Both the position numbers and the translations under genes were made by a program. Below the pieces are notes generated by a model that worked only from the letters and a program-made list of their open reading frames with translations, was not told the DNA's origin and did not search any database. Positions 1-11,060 of a stretch of DNA of 64,000 nt are shown piece after piece; positions within the stretch are counted from its first letter, which is position 1; every line of letters starts with the position of its first letter. The stretch is from Ardenticatenaceae bacterium (lineage in GTDB: Bacteria; Chloroflexota; Anaerolineae; Promineifilales; Promineifilaceae), in the NCBI GenBank assembly GCA_020634315.1, contig JACKBV010000002.1, positions 270,039-334,038 of the forward strand, written 5' to 3'.

Positions 1-3000
1 CCCTATACAACAGGGATCGCCAATAGTCTCAGAACGTTAGCGGCCGTATCATCGCGTCAGGGCCATTATGAGGAAGCCAATGCACATCTCATAAAAGCCC
101 TCGCCTTATTTGAGGAAAACGATGACAAAGCTGGCTGTTCTGCCGTTCTGCAAATGTTGGCCTTCAATGAGGCGCGTCTGGGCAATTTACCCATGGCGAT
201 TGAGCATGGCACACGGTCATTGGCTTTAGCCGAAGAAATTGACGACATAGCGCAAAAAGCAGGCGCACTTGGTTCGTTAGCGGCCGTTACCAGCCAGATG
301 GGTGAATACAACCAGGCACTACAATACTATGCGCAAACAATAGCCATCCATGAACAAGCGCAAGCTTACGAACGGCAGTCTGTCACCCTCAACAACATTG
401 CTTATACCCATTTGTTGGCCGGGAATTATCAGGAAGCGTTGAAATATGCGCGGCTGGGACTCGAATTAATTGCCGAGCACAACATTGAGGCGATTCATGA
501 GCTGTACCTGATTAACAACGCCGCCCATGCCTACCGCCATTTGGGACAATACCATGAGGCGCTACAGCTCTACAAACAAAACATTGTGAACCTCGAAAAA
601 CAGAATGACAAGATCGTCCGCCTTGCCAATTTACTTGGCACCGGACAAATTTACATTAACCAGAGAAATCTTGAAGAGGCAGAAACCGTCTTGCAAGAAG
701 CGCTGTTGTTAGGAGAAGAAACCAAAGCGCAGCCATTCTATTATCAATGCCACCAGGCGCTAGCGGAACTGTACCAACAGCGCGGCGAATATGAACAGGC
801 TCTAGACCACTACACGCGCTTCCATACTTTGAAAGAACAAATTTACAATGAAGAAGCAAACCGAAGCACCAAGCGTCTTGAAATCCAATACCAGCTAGAA
901 ACGACCCAACGAGAGGCTGAACTGTCACAACAACAATATGCGCTTTTGGCACAAGAAATCACCGAACGCAATGCCGCTGAAGCCGCATTACGCCAAAGCC
1001 AGGAAGCTTTGCAAGATTTCTTGGAAAAACAAAAGCATCTGGTCACAGTCAATATCGCCCTTTCCCGCACGACAAGCGTTAGCGAACTTTGTCGCCGCGC
1101 CATTGAATTGGGACGAGAGTTGCTGGGGTTTGAGCGGTTAGGCCTGTTTTTGCTAGATGAACACAGGGAACAAGCTGTCGGCACATATGGCACAGATAGA
1201 TATGGAAATGTGCGCAGTGAAGCGCATATTGTCTATGGATTCGCGGAACAGCCCTGGATACGAGAGTGGATTTACAACGATGTGCAAGTTACTGTTGTAG
1301 AAGACGCTGAGTTATATGACAACGATGAAGTCGTGGGACGTGGTTGGAGTATTCGTGCCAGTCTGTGGCAAGAAGACAAGTCAGTCGGTGTCTTGTTTGC
1401 TGACAACTTGCTGAAGCAACGGCCGTTACACCCCTACGAACCAGACCTTCTTTCCGCCTACAGCACTGTTATCGCCAACCTGATCACGCGTAAACGCGCC
1501 GAATACCTTCTCAACGAACGCATCAAAGCGTTGAACTGCCTCACAGATATTGGTCACAAAATTGATGAGTCGCCCACCGTTCCTGAATTTTTGCAATGGC
1601 TCACCGAGCGGATTCCACCCGCCATGCAACATCCCGATATTTGTGTCGTTGCCATTACCTATCAAGACCAAGTGTATGGAGACCCCACCGCCCTGGAACT
1701 GCCGCGTCAAATCGTGCAAGGGCTGCGCATCGGGAACGAGCGCGTTGGTCGTCTCTATATCTCCTACACGGAACAGCGCGACTTCCTCAACGAGGAAAGC
1801 GCCTTGATGGGCGGCATCATACGGCGTGTGGCTGGCTACCTGGAAAACCAACGCCTCATCGAACAGACCCAGACAGCCTTAATGTCGGCACAAGCCGCCC
1901 AAGAAGCTGTGCAGCACCGTGCCGACATTGAAAAAATTGGTGCGGCCGTTTCCGCTGGATTCCTCGATTTAATGGCTGGCGAAATCGACACCGGCTTCAT
2001 GCAGGCATTAGAAATGCTCGGCAAATTCGCCAAAGTCGACCGCACCTACATGTTCCTGATGTCACCTGATGGCCTGACCATGAGTAACACCCATGAATGG
2101 TGCGCGCCAGGAATTACACCGCAAATCACCCAATTACAAAACCTCGCCACAGAATCATATAGCTTCCTATTAAGCTACATCAATCGCCTCGACATTTTCT
2201 ACGTGCCAAGCATGACTGATTTGCCAGAGGAAGCTGCGGTCGAGCGGGCAGAATTTCGCCGAGAGGACATACAATCTATCATTTGTGTCCCGCTCATTTC
2301 TTACGGCAAAGCAATTGGATTCGTCGGGCTAGATGCTGTCAAAAAAGAAATGGATTGGCAGGCAGAAGACATCGCGCTACTACGCCTGGTAGCAGATACT
2401 TTTGTCAGCGCCCTACGCCGCAAAGAGACAGAAGAAAAACTATCGAAACAAGCGGAAGAGTTACAAACAGTTGCCGACGTTACCGGTGCAGCCGCCACGA
2501 CGCTCAACCCAAGTAAATTGCTACAAGATGTTGTGAATCTGACGAAAGTTCGCTTCAACCTTTACCATGTACACATTTACTTGTTAGATGAGGTCGATCA
2601 GCAATTAATCCTGACAACCGGAGCCGGCACAATCGGGCAGCGCATGGTCGCTGAGGGTCGTGTGATCAGCATCGATCAAGAACAATCATTGGTCGCCCGC
2701 GCCGCACGCACACAACAAGGCGTCATTGTGAATGATGTCCAGGCTGACCCTGGCTTTTTGCCTCACCCGCTGCTGCCGCACACACGCGCCGAAATGGCGG
2801 TGCCGATGATCGCCGGCGAACAGTTGCTTGGCGTTTTAGATGTGCAGTCGCACGAATTAAATCGCTTCACAGAAGAAGATGTGCAAATCCAAATGACATT
2901 GGCCACACAAACGGCCGTTGCCCTGCAAAACGCACGCCTCTTCACCGACATTCAACGGCAAGCCGAGCGCCAAACTCGCCTTAACGATATGAGTACAGCG

Positions 3001-6000
3001 CTCAACCAGGCGAATACACTGAACGATGTATATCGCATCACCGGGCAATACACGGCCGAAATCGTTGGCGGCGACCGTGCTTCATTAGCATTACTCGCAC
3101 CAGATGGTCAAACCTTTTCTGTCATGGGCCTGAGCGGCATTAAGGGTGCCATTCCCATGGGCGCACAATTACCGGTCGAAGGAAGCGCCGTCGGCACGGC
3201 CGTTCGCGAAAACCGCATGCTCTGCTTCCCCCAGGACGCCCCATTAGACACATACCTGGAAACACGCAAACTGGCAGCCGATGGTCTGCAATGTACCATG
3301 AGCGCCCCTTTATTTGTAGGTAGCACAGTTGGCACGCTCAACATCGCCAGCAAAACACCCATGGCTTATGGGCCAGCAGAAATGACCTTGATGCGCCAGA
3401 TTACCAACCTGGTCGGCTCAGCCATACAGGTACGGCAATTAATCTCCCAAATGCAAGTTTCAGAAGCACGCTTCCGCGACATTGCACTCAGTATCGCCGA
3501 CTGGGTATGGGAAACGGATGTAGACGGCAACTACACATATTGCTCTGATCGTATTGTAGATGTGTTAGGCTACACGCCAGATGAAGTGCTCGGCAAAACC
3601 CCCTATGCCTACATGCCACCAGATGAAATCGAGCGTATCACGCCAGACATCCTAAAAGCAGTAGAAAACCTAAAACCAATGGTTGACCTGGAAAACCGCA
3701 ACGTTACAAAAGATGGTCACGAGGTTTATGTTTCGGTCAACAGCGTACCCGTTTTTGATGAAGCAGGGCAATTGCTCGGTTATCGCGGTGTTAACCGCGA
3801 CATTACCGCCCGTAAACAGGCTGAAAAATCGCTGCGTCAGGCATTGGCAGAGGCAAATACATTCCAGCAGTTAGTCATCGCTTCCAATCAGGGCATTGGC
3901 ATGACTGACCTACAAGGGAAAGTTACCTACGCCAACCCGTCCATGCTGGAAATGCTGCGCGTCAAAGGTGAACTACAAACAGAGTTTTACGGGCAATCCA
4001 TTTTCAATTTCTATTCACAAGAAGTACAGACTCAGTTCCAGGAAAATATCATTCCCACTGTGCTGGCACACGCACAATGGAGCGGCGAACTAAGTCTGAC
4101 TATCGCCGAAGAAACAATTTACACCTACCAAAGCTATTTCCTGGTACGGGATGAACAAGGGAATCCGTCACAATTCGCGGTCATCATTACAGACATTACA
4201 GAGCGCAAACAAACCGAACGCTTACTGCAAGAGGAAAAAGACCGCTCACAAACGATTCTTGAATCGCTCGGTACGCCCATTGTCATCGCTAAAGTGGCCG
4301 ACGGCACGGTCATTTATGTCAATCAGCCACTGGCGGAACTGCTCCAGGTCGTGCGCACAGAACTAGTCGGCCGTGTCACCCCTGACTTCTTCTACGAAGC
4401 TTCCGGCCGTGCCGCGTACGTGGGTGCCCTGCGCGAAAAGGGAATTGTTTCCAACTATGAAGTCCATCTGAAACGAGGAAACGGTGAAGATTTCTGGGCA
4501 CTGATGTCGGGGCAAATCTCAAGGTTTGAAGGTGAACTGGTGACCATCACATCCCTGGTTGACATTTCAGACCGTAAAGCAGCAGAAACCACGCTGCATA
4601 AACAAGCACTTGAGCTACGCACCGTTGCGGAAGTCAGTACGACAGCAGCGACCATACGCGAAACCAACGCCTTGCTACAGCAAGTCGTTGACCTGGCTCA
4701 ACAGCGGTTTGAGCTTTATCATGCCCACATTTACTTGCTGAATGCAGCGAACAATCGCCTGATTTTAGCGGCTGGTGCTGGTGATGTTGGCCGCGAAATG
4801 GTGCAACAAGGGCATAGTATTCCTCTTTCGCAAAAGCGATCCCTGGTTGTGCAGGCGGCCCGCCAACGGATAGGTGTGCGCGTCAATGACATTCGGCAAG
4901 ACCCCGCATTCTTACCCAACCCCCTGCTGCCAGACACGCGTGCAGAGTTAGCGGTGCCCATGATTGTGGGTGACAACTTACTGGGGGTGTTGGATGTGCA
5001 ATCGGATCAAGTGGATCGCTTCCAGGAAAATGATGTCAATATCCAGATGACCTTAGCCGCACAAATTGCGGTGGCGCTGGACAATGCGCGTTCGTTGGAA
5101 AGAGCGCAAAAAGCGTTGGCGGATTTGAATCAATTGACCCAGCGCTTGACACGCGAAGGTTGGGAAGCGTACCTGGCAACCAGAGATGAAGCGGAATTGG
5201 CGTACAGCTTCTCGGCGGAACAACTGGAAGAGGAACCGCAGGTTGTTGCCTATCCGGTTAATGGTCATGACGCACAAATCCAACAGACGCTGAGCATTCA
5301 TGGTGAAATGATTGGGCAGTTGGCAATTGTGCCGGATGATGAAACGGAAGGTGTGTATGACGAGGAAACGGCCGCTATCATCAACGCCGTTGCCGAACAA
5401 TTAAGCGCCCGTATTGAAAACATTCGTCTGACGGAGCAGATGCAGACAGCGTTAGCCGAAACCGAAGAACAAGCGCTGCGCTTGTCAAAGCTCAACGAAG
5501 CGGCAGCGGCGTTGAATACAGCGCAAAACGCGGATGAGGTTTTCCAGATCTCGGTCGAGCAAACGTTGTCGATCATCAATGGAAACAGCGCTTCGGTTAC
5601 ACTGCTCAGCGAAGATGGCGGCTCGATGATTCTGATGGCGATTAGTGGCGCTGCTGCCAGATTGCCATTGGGCACAAGGTTCCCCCTGAAACAGCAGCAA
5701 TCTCTGGCAACGGCCGTTGCCGAGCGCCGTGTCATCATTGAAGAAAACATCGAAGCCGGAACGACAGAAAGCCTCGCCGATTCCTATTCGGCAATCGTCG
5801 CGCCCATTCTTTCCGGTACACGTGTACTTGGCACGCTAAACGTTGGCGCCTCCCAAATAAATGCGTTTGACACCAACGACATTAACTTGATGCGGCAAAT
5901 GACCGCATTAGTCGCCTCCACCCTCGAAAACCAACGCTTGTTGGAAGAGACGCAAGCACGCGCTGAGCAGTTAGCCGCCATTAACCGCATTGCACGCACA

Positions 6001-7752
6001 TTGTCTCAATACCTGGATGAAGAAGCCCTGCTGGAAGCGGCATATGAAGAGATCAAACAGACCATTCAAATAGATTCATTCTATGTTGGTCTCTACAACG
6101 AACAAACAGACATGATCCACTTCCCCATTTTCTATGAGGGAGGAAAACGCCTTGTAGAACAGCCTGTTGCGGTTGATCCGCAGCGCTACAGCTATCGTGT
6201 CATTCATCATGGCGAGACCATTCTGTACAACTTAACGCCTGAGGAACAGACCGAAGTATCACAGGCAGGTGAAATTGTCATTGGCGATCGACAGCGAGCA
6301 CAATCGACTGCATCCTTGCTGTTTGTGCCTCTGCAAGCCGGTCAACGTGTTTTAGGCGTTATCTCGGCACAAAGTTATCAGTTTAACGCCTATACGGTCG
6401 CTGAAGAGGCGCTGCTGAGTGGTATTGCCGGTTATCTGGCTGTGGCGCTTGAAAATGTGCGTCTCTTCGCTGAAACGGAAAAACGCGCGGCGCAGTTGCA
6501 GGCTTTGTCTGAGGTTGAAACAGCGTTGTCACAGGCAGCGACAGAAGAGGAAATTTTAACGGCCGTTTCCCTCAGCATCGAATTCACATCAGAACTGCCG
6601 GCCATGCGCCTCTACTACGTTGATACAGACAAAAGTGGGCAACCGCAGGTGATGCAGACCGTTGCCATTTGGAGCGATGGCCTGATTCAACCCAATCACG
6701 ACGCCATTGGACAAGTCATCCAATTGGATGATGAACGCCACAATTGGTTGACCAGAACAAGCGAACTAGGTCTGATTCCAGACATTAGTGCCTCTACCGA
6801 AATCAAGGGCACCCTGAAAGAGACCATCCAGCAAGCCGGAGTCTCAGCCGTAGCAGCCATTCCGCTGTTAAGTGTGGGCCGCTGGCAAGGGCTTATCACC
6901 ATTACCTGGCAAAACGTTCACCAATTCACAGAGTCGGAACAATTCCTACTGCGTCAGGTCATGGAACCGGTAGCGGCTGTGGTCACATCACGACGCGCAC
7001 AGTTAGCACAGCAACAGGCGCTGGCCCTCACCGACAACCTTTATCGTGCTGGGCGGCGTATCAATGCCGCCGGGCCAGATTTGCAAGAAGCGGTCGCCGC
7101 CGTTGCCGAAGCAGCACCGATTTCGGCCGTCAACCGCCTGGTCTTCTTCCTGTTTGAGTTTGCGCCAACGGGGCAACTAGAGGCTGCCCGTTCAGTGGCC
7201 AACTGGCACAGTGGACGTGGCATCGCGCCGCCGCCGCTTAATTTGCGTTACACCATTGACGTTCTGAAGGGGCTAGAATCCTTTGTAACACGAGAAACAT
7301 TCATCTTCAATGACACACAAAGCGGACAACTTAGCCCAACTATACAGCAGGTTCTAAAACAGCTTAATGTCCCTTCTATGGCTGTCGTTCCTTTGTGGAT
7401 TGGCACGCGCCAATTAGGCAGCATCCTGATCGAAACAGATGCGCCATTTACCTTTGACCGCACTGAACTAGAACCTTATATCGCCCTCATCGATCAGCTA
7501 GCCATTGCGGTTGACCGTCAACGACTGCTGCAACAAGCACAGGTTCGCGCCGAACGTGAACGGCAAATCCGTACAATTACGGACAAAATTCGGCGTGGTG
7601 TGGATCGTGAGGCGATTTTGCGCATTGCACGTGAGGAGATCAGCCAATTACTGGGTGCATCGACAGCGGTTACACAATTGGGGACACGCGAACAATTATT
7701 GCAACAGCTGCAAAAGCTAACGCAAGAAGGGCTTGATCCGCAAGCAGTATAA
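1..7752 (+). CDS. Giant TPR/GAF/PAS sensor protein, 5'-truncated at window edge
   Basis: The reading frame is open from base 1, so the true start lies outside the window; the first internal ATG is at 154. Translation shows tetratricopeptide repeats to about base 850, a coiled coil, then a chain of ligand-binding modules: five GAF-type (about 1040-3450), three PAS with PAC ends (about 3460-4590), and six more GAF-type (about 4610-7530). The last stretch looks like the first helices of another GAF. There is no kinase, cyclase, GGDEF or DNA-binding domain and no membrane segment, so it is probably a cytoplasmic sensing scaffold acting through the partners encoded downstream. The STAS-like gene follows after 55 bases. 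GAF and PAS identity is clear; ligands and output are unknown. Confidence 0.9.
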   Translation, partial: PYTTGIANSLRTLAAVSSRQGHYEEANAHLIKALALFEENDDKAGCSAVLQMLAFNEARLGNLPMAIEHGTRSLALAEEIDDIAQKAGALGSLAAVTSQMGEYNQALQYYAQTIAIHEQAQAYERQSVTLNNIAYTHLLAGNYQEALKYARLGLELIAEHNIEAIHELYLINNAAHAYRHLGQYHEALQLYKQNIVNLEKQNDKIVRLANLLGTGQIYINQRNLEEAETVLQEALLLGEETKAQPFYYQCHQALAELYQQRGEYEQALDHYTRFHTLKEQIYNEEANRSTKRLEIQYQLETTQREAELSQQQYALLAQEITERNAAEAALRQSQEALQDFLEKQKHLVTVNIALSRTTSVSELCRRAIELGRELLGFERLGLFLLDEHREQAVGTYGTDRYGNVRSEAHIVYGFAEQPWIREWIYNDVQVTVVEDAELYDNDEVVGRGWSIRASLWQEDKSVGVLFADNLLKQRPLHPYEPDLLSAYSTVIANLITRKRAEYLLNERIKALNCLTDIGHKIDESPTVPEFLQWLTERIPPAMQHPDICVVAITYQDQVYGDPTALELPRQIVQGLRIGNERVGRLYISYTEQRDFLNEESALMGGIIRRVAGYLENQRLIEQTQTALMSAQAAQEAVQHRADIEKIGAAVSAGFLDLMAGEIDTGFMQALEMLGKFAKVDRTYMFLMSPDGLTMSNTHEWCAPGITPQITQLQNLATESYSFLLSYINRLDIFYVPSMTDLPEEAAVERAEFRREDIQSIICVPLISYGKAIGFVGLDAVKKEMDWQAEDIALLRLVADTFVSALRRKETEEKLSKQAEELQTVADVTGAAATTLNPSKLLQDVVNLTKVRFNLYHVHIYLLDEVDQQLILTTGAGTIGQRMVAEGRVISIDQEQSLVARAARTQQGVIVNDVQADPGFLPHPLLPHTRAEMAVPMIAGEQLLGVLDVQSHELNRFTEEDVQIQMTLATQTAVALQNARLFTDIQRQAERQTRLNDMSTALNQANTLNDVYRITGQYTAEIVGGDRASLALLAPDGQTFSVMGLSGIKGAIPMGAQLPVEGSAVGTAVRENRMLCFPQDAPLDTYLETRKLAADGLQCTMSAPLFVGSTVGTLNIASKTPMAYGPAEMTLMRQITNLVGSAIQVRQLISQMQVSEARFRDIALSIADWVWETDVDGNYTYCSDRIVDVLGYTPDEVLGKTPYAYMPPDEIERITPDILKAVENLKPMVDLENRNVTKDGHEVYVSVNSVPVFDEAGQLLGYRGVNRDITARKQAEKSLRQALAEANTFQQLVIASNQGIGMTDLQGKVTYANPSMLEMLRVKGELQTEFYGQSIFNFYSQEVQTQFQENIIPTVLAHAQWSGELSLTIAEETIYTYQSYFLVRDEQGNPSQFAVIITDITERKQTERLLQEEKDRSQTILESLGTPIVIAKVADGTVIYVNQPLAELLQVVRTELVGRVTPDFFYEASGRAAYVGALREKGIVSNYEVHLKRGNGEDFWALMSGQISRFEGELVTITSLVDISDRKAAETTLHKQALELRTVAEVSTTAATIRETNALLQQVVDLAQQRFELYHAHIYLLNAANNRLILAAGAGDVGREMVQQGHSIPLSQKRSLVVQAARQRIGVRVNDIRQDPAFLPNPLLPDTRAELAVPMIVGDNLLGVLDVQSDQVDRFQENDVNIQMTLAAQIAVALDNARSLERAQKALADLNQLTQRLTREGWEAYLATRDEAELAYSFSAEQLEEEPQVVAYPVNGHDAQIQQTLSIHGEMIGQLAIVPDDETEGVYDEETAAIINAVAEQLSARIENIRLTEQMQTALAETEEQALRLSKLNEAAAALNTAQNADEVFQISVEQTLSIINGNSASVTLLSEDGGSMILMAISGAAARLPLGTRFPLKQQQSLATAVAERRVIIEENIEAGTTESLADSYSAIVAPILSGTRVLGTLNVGASQINAFDTNDINLMRQMTALVASTLENQRLLEETQARAEQLAAINRIARTLSQYLDEEALLEAAYEEIKQTIQIDSFYVGLYNEQTDMIHFPIFYEGGKRLVEQPVAVDPQRYSYRVIHHGETILYNLTPEEQTEVSQAGEIVIGDRQRAQSTASLLFVPLQAGQRVLGVISAQSYQFNAYTVAEEALLSGIAGYLAVALENVRLFAETEKRAAQLQALSEVETALSQAATEEEILTAVSLSIEFTSELPAMRLYYVDTDKSGQPQVMQTVAIWSDGLIQPNHDAIGQVIQLDDERHNWLTRTSELGLIPDISASTEIKGTLKETIQQAGVSAVAAIPLLSVGRWQGLITITWQNVHQFTESEQFLLRQVMEPVAAVVTSRRAQLAQQQALALTDNLYRAGRRINAAGPDLQEAVAAVAEAAPISAVNRLVFFLFEFAPTGQLEAARSVANWHSGRGIAPPPLNLRYTIDVLKGLESFVTRETFIFNDTQSGQLSPTIQQVLKQLNVPSMAVVPLWIGTRQLGSILIETDAPFTFDRTELEPYIALIDQLAIAVDRQRLLQQAQVRAERERQIRTITDKIRRGVDREAILRIAREEISQLLGASTAVTQLGTREQLLQQLQKLTQEGLDPQAV

Positions 7753-7807
7753 TATATCTGTCCGGTTATCACCGACGAGATAAGAGTAGTAGTGAAGAGG
7801 ATAAATT

Positions 7808-8170
7808 ATGGCTTTCAAATTCGACATGCACTCTGAAAATGTGTTGTTCATCAAAGTCACTGGTGATTTTACCGATGCGGATACGGAAGCATATCTGCAA
7901 GAGTTGTTTGCCTATGCAAATAGCTTTACAGAAACAGAGCAGTTACATTCTTTGCTTGACGCGACGGCTCTGGGCAAGGTTTCACCCAATGTGCGCCGCG
8001 CTGTGTCTAGTTCGGTGGATGATCCTCGTTTTGGGAAAACGGCCGTATTGGGCAACAGTCGTTTTGTGAAGGTTTTGATCGACTTTCTCATAAAAGCCAC
8101 CAGTCGGGAAAATATTCGCTATTTTACCGATCAAGATGCGGCACTTGACTGGATAACAGCCAATCAGTAA
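7808..8170 (+). CDS. SpoIIAA/STAS-like small protein
   Basis: A 120-residue protein with an alternating strand/helix pattern resembling the STAS-like SpoIIAA family: an N-terminal FDMHSENVLFIKVTGDF strand pair and a C-terminal region in which RYFTDQDAALDWI resembles the last helix. Its start is supported by a GAAGAGG ribosome-binding site 6-7 bases before ATG 7808. No obvious phosphorylatable Ser motif of the anti-anti-sigma type is visible. It lies between two GAF giants, all co-directional, so it may link sensor occupancy to a partner-switch output; that role is inferred only from position. It could also be a general lipid-binding or scaffold member of the STAS/SEC14-like group. Confidence 0.75.
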   Translation: MAFKFDMHSENVLFIKVTGDFTDADTEAYLQELFAYANSFTETEQLHSLLDATALGKVSPNVRRAVSSSVDDPRFGKTAVLGNSRFVKVLIDFLIKATSRENIRYFTDQDAALDWITANQ

Positions 8171-8224
8171 AGGATGCATAACACGATAACGCACAACTAG
8201 GCACCGCCAAATTGGATGGGCATT

Positions 8225-11059
8225 ATGGCAAAAAGTTATAAAGAGTACCGGCAATTAGTAGAGGAACAAGGGCAACAACTGCTCGACGCGCTGGCCTTCG
8301 CAGCTACAGGCCAGCTTGAAGAGATCGAGATCAATATTCCGGAAGGGGTCGACGTAATGACGGACCTCGCCATTGGGATATCCTATTTGCTTGATGACAT
8401 GCATGGGTTGTTAAGCGAGCGGGAAGAGCGTGAGCATGAGTTGGAAAGACGCGTCGCCGAACGTACCCAAGAGTTAGAGCAAGCCCTGGCAGAAGTGCAG
8501 GCTGTACAACGTCGTTATATTCAACGAGAATGGACAGCTTACACAGCCGACGCGGCGACATCAGAAGAGCTGACAATCCCTGCTCCTTTCTTGCCTACGG
8601 TGGAAACGGCCGTTGCCAATCTCCAGACAACCGTCCAAACCAATGGAAAAACCAACCTCGTTGTCCCCATCAACTACGCAGACGAGCTTATCGGCGTTCT
8701 TGGATTTAGCGCCGACGAACTCCGCAATTGGGATGAAGACGAAATTGCCGCTGTCGAAGCCATTGCCGAACAAGTTGGGTTAGCTCTGGAAAACCAACGC
8801 CTCTTCGATCAAACACAAACAGCCCTCGCTGAAACAGAATATCAAGCCCAACGTCTGGCACAACTCAACGAGATGGGTACCGCCTTCAACGCCGCCAACA
8901 GCACGGATGAAGTCTTCCAAATTGCCGGAACCTTTACCCTTAAAATTCTGGATGGCGCACGCGCCTCTGTCACACTGCTAGACGAAGGTGGCGAAACCTT
9001 TGAAGTGCTCGCACTCAGCGGTGAAAAAGGGGCAATCCCCACAGGCATGCACTTACCGGTAGCGAAAACGGCCGTTGGCAAAGCCATCACCGAAAATCGT
9101 CTGATCCGTCAACCCGAAGATGCAGCGCTTGAGGACTACCTGGATAGCAGCAAACTGGCTGAACAAGGTATACGCAGCATCCTTTGCACGCCGCTCGTTG
9201 CCACCGGCACCGTCTTAGGCACCCTGAACATAGCCAGTACAAAAGAAAACGCGTTTCAAGCAAGCGATGTCAACTTGATGCGGCAGGTAACTACCCTGTT
9301 AGCCTCAACACTAGAAAGCCGTAACCTTTTCCAACAAATTCAAAATCGCGCTGCCCAACTCACCAAGTTAACCAACATCGAAACTGCGCTGTCCCAGGCA
9401 CAGACACCCGACGAAATTCTGGCAGCTGTAGCCACCACCGTGGCAGCCACGGCTTCAGTCATCCTATTCGATATCAACCTCGACAAAAGCGGAATGCCGT
9501 CAACCTTACGTGCCGTTAGTCAATGGCAAGATGGGCAGATCGTGCCAGAAGAGTCACCTATCGAGATGAGTCTAGACAGCATGATTTCTTCGAGGTCGTG
9601 GCTCCAGAATCCAGAACAAGCCTTTCTCGTTGAGAATTTGCCCATAGACCCGCGTCTAGATGAACGATCGCGTCTTGTCGCCAAACAAGCAGGGATACAA
9701 GCCGCAGCCATCATCTCCTTGCGCAGCGCAGGCGCCTGGCAAGGCATTCTTCTATTCAGTTGGCCTGAACCTCATCACTTTACAGAAGAAGAACGGTTCC
9801 TCTTCCAGCAGTTACTTGATGCAACAGCAGCTGTCTTCGCCCGCAACAAAGCGGAACAAGCGCAACAACGAGCTTTGTTAGAAACAGAAAGTTTGTACAC
9901 GGCAAGCGGTGCATTAAATGCGGCACAATCTTATGCACAAATTCTGGATGTGCTGCGCCAACACACAATTGTCGGTCAAGGCGCACAGAACGTAAGCCTC
10001 AACTTCTTTGATAGAGCGTGGCTACCAACCCAAATACCTATTTGGATAGATGTTCTCGCACGCTATTCAGAATTACCAGAAGGAACCGTGCAAGAACGTT
10101 ATCGCATAACTGCCTTCCCAGCCGCGACAACGCTGCTCAAGCCCGATGCGCCGACAGTAATCGAAGATGTTGCGAATGATCCTGCCGTTGATGAGAATGC
10201 ACGCAAGTTGTATGTACATGGGTTCAAAGCGGTCAGCACTATTTTTGTCCCCCTTGTGGTCGGTAATAGTTGGATTGGTTATGTAAACGCCATTTACCAA
10301 CAACCAACGCGCTTCACCGAAGATGGCATCCGCCGTTTGATGGCTCTTGGTGGGCAGGCGGCCATTGCCGTGCAAAACGTTTATGCCGTGGCGGAAACGC
10401 AGGCTCGTGCCGAAGAGTTGACGCTGCTCAATGAAATGAGCCAGGCATTGGCTTCGATGCTCGACCCCAATGAAATTATCAAGAGTATCTACACGTTTGC
10501 CGAAAAACTTCTAGATACGACGAACTTTTATGTTGCGCTTCATGATCTACAAAGAAACGTGGTCTCCTTCCCGCTTGCCGTTGAAAATGGCGAACTGGCT
10601 AATTGGAAGGAACGGCCGTTTGGCGCAGGCATGACCGAACACCTCATTAAAGGCAAAATGCCTGTCCTCATTGAAGAAAACGTAGATAAATGGCAAGAAC
10701 AGAATGGCGTTGCCTCCATTGGCAGCGGTGCGCAATCATGGCTAGGTGTGCCAATGATTAGTGGTAATCAAGCCATTGGTGTCATTGCCGCCCAAAACTC
10801 TGAAAGTTACGTGTACAACCAAAACCATTTGAACCTGCTTAGCTCTATTGCCAGCCAGGTAACTATCGCTATCCAAAATGCACGATTGTTCCAGCAGACG
10901 CGTGAACGTGCCCGCCGTGAACAAATCTTGCGTCAGATTACAACCCGCGTTCGTGGCTCTGCCGATGTGGACACGATTATGCGCACGGCCGTTCAGGAAA
11001 TCGGCCGTACATTAGGGCGTAAAGCCGTCATTTATTTAGATGATGACCATGGAGCATAA
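8225..11059 (+). CDS. Multi-GAF sensor protein without kinase domain
   Basis: The protein has about 944 residues from ATG 8225; an alternative ATG at 8216 would place part of the purine-rich GGATGGG (8214-8220) inside the gene. The N-terminus has a HAMP-like helix pair and a long charged coiled coil (to about 8515). A divergent GAF opens with REWTAY, and four more GAF modules follow (about 8850-10900). It ends with a short RREQILRQITTRVRG tail resembling the start of another GAF. No catalytic domain or transmembrane helix is present. Its stop codon lies one base before the most likely start of the histidine kinase gene, so the two are probably translationally coupled and may form one signalling complex. 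Confidence 0.88.
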   Translation: MAKSYKEYRQLVEEQGQQLLDALAFAATGQLEEIEINIPEGVDVMTDLAIGISYLLDDMHGLLSEREEREHELERRVAERTQELEQALAEVQAVQRRYIQREWTAYTADAATSEELTIPAPFLPTVETAVANLQTTVQTNGKTNLVVPINYADELIGVLGFSADELRNWDEDEIAAVEAIAEQVGLALENQRLFDQTQTALAETEYQAQRLAQLNEMGTAFNAANSTDEVFQIAGTFTLKILDGARASVTLLDEGGETFEVLALSGEKGAIPTGMHLPVAKTAVGKAITENRLIRQPEDAALEDYLDSSKLAEQGIRSILCTPLVATGTVLGTLNIASTKENAFQASDVNLMRQVTTLLASTLESRNLFQQIQNRAAQLTKLTNIETALSQAQTPDEILAAVATTVAATASVILFDINLDKSGMPSTLRAVSQWQDGQIVPEESPIEMSLDSMISSRSWLQNPEQAFLVENLPIDPRLDERSRLVAKQAGIQAAAIISLRSAGAWQGILLFSWPEPHHFTEEERFLFQQLLDATAAVFARNKAEQAQQRALLETESLYTASGALNAAQSYAQILDVLRQHTIVGQGAQNVSLNFFDRAWLPTQIPIWIDVLARYSELPEGTVQERYRITAFPAATTLLKPDAPTVIEDVANDPAVDENARKLYVHGFKAVSTIFVPLVVGNSWIGYVNAIYQQPTRFTEDGIRRLMALGGQAAIAVQNVYAVAETQARAEELTLLNEMSQALASMLDPNEIIKSIYTFAEKLLDTTNFYVALHDLQRNVVSFPLAVENGELANWKERPFGAGMTEHLIKGKMPVLIEENVDKWQEQNGVASIGSGAQSWLGVPMISGNQAIGVIAAQNSESYVYNQNHLNLLSSIASQVTIAIQNARLFQQTRERARREQILRQITTRVRGSADVDTIMRTAVQEIGRTLGRKAVIYLDDDHGA

Positions 11060-11060
11060 C

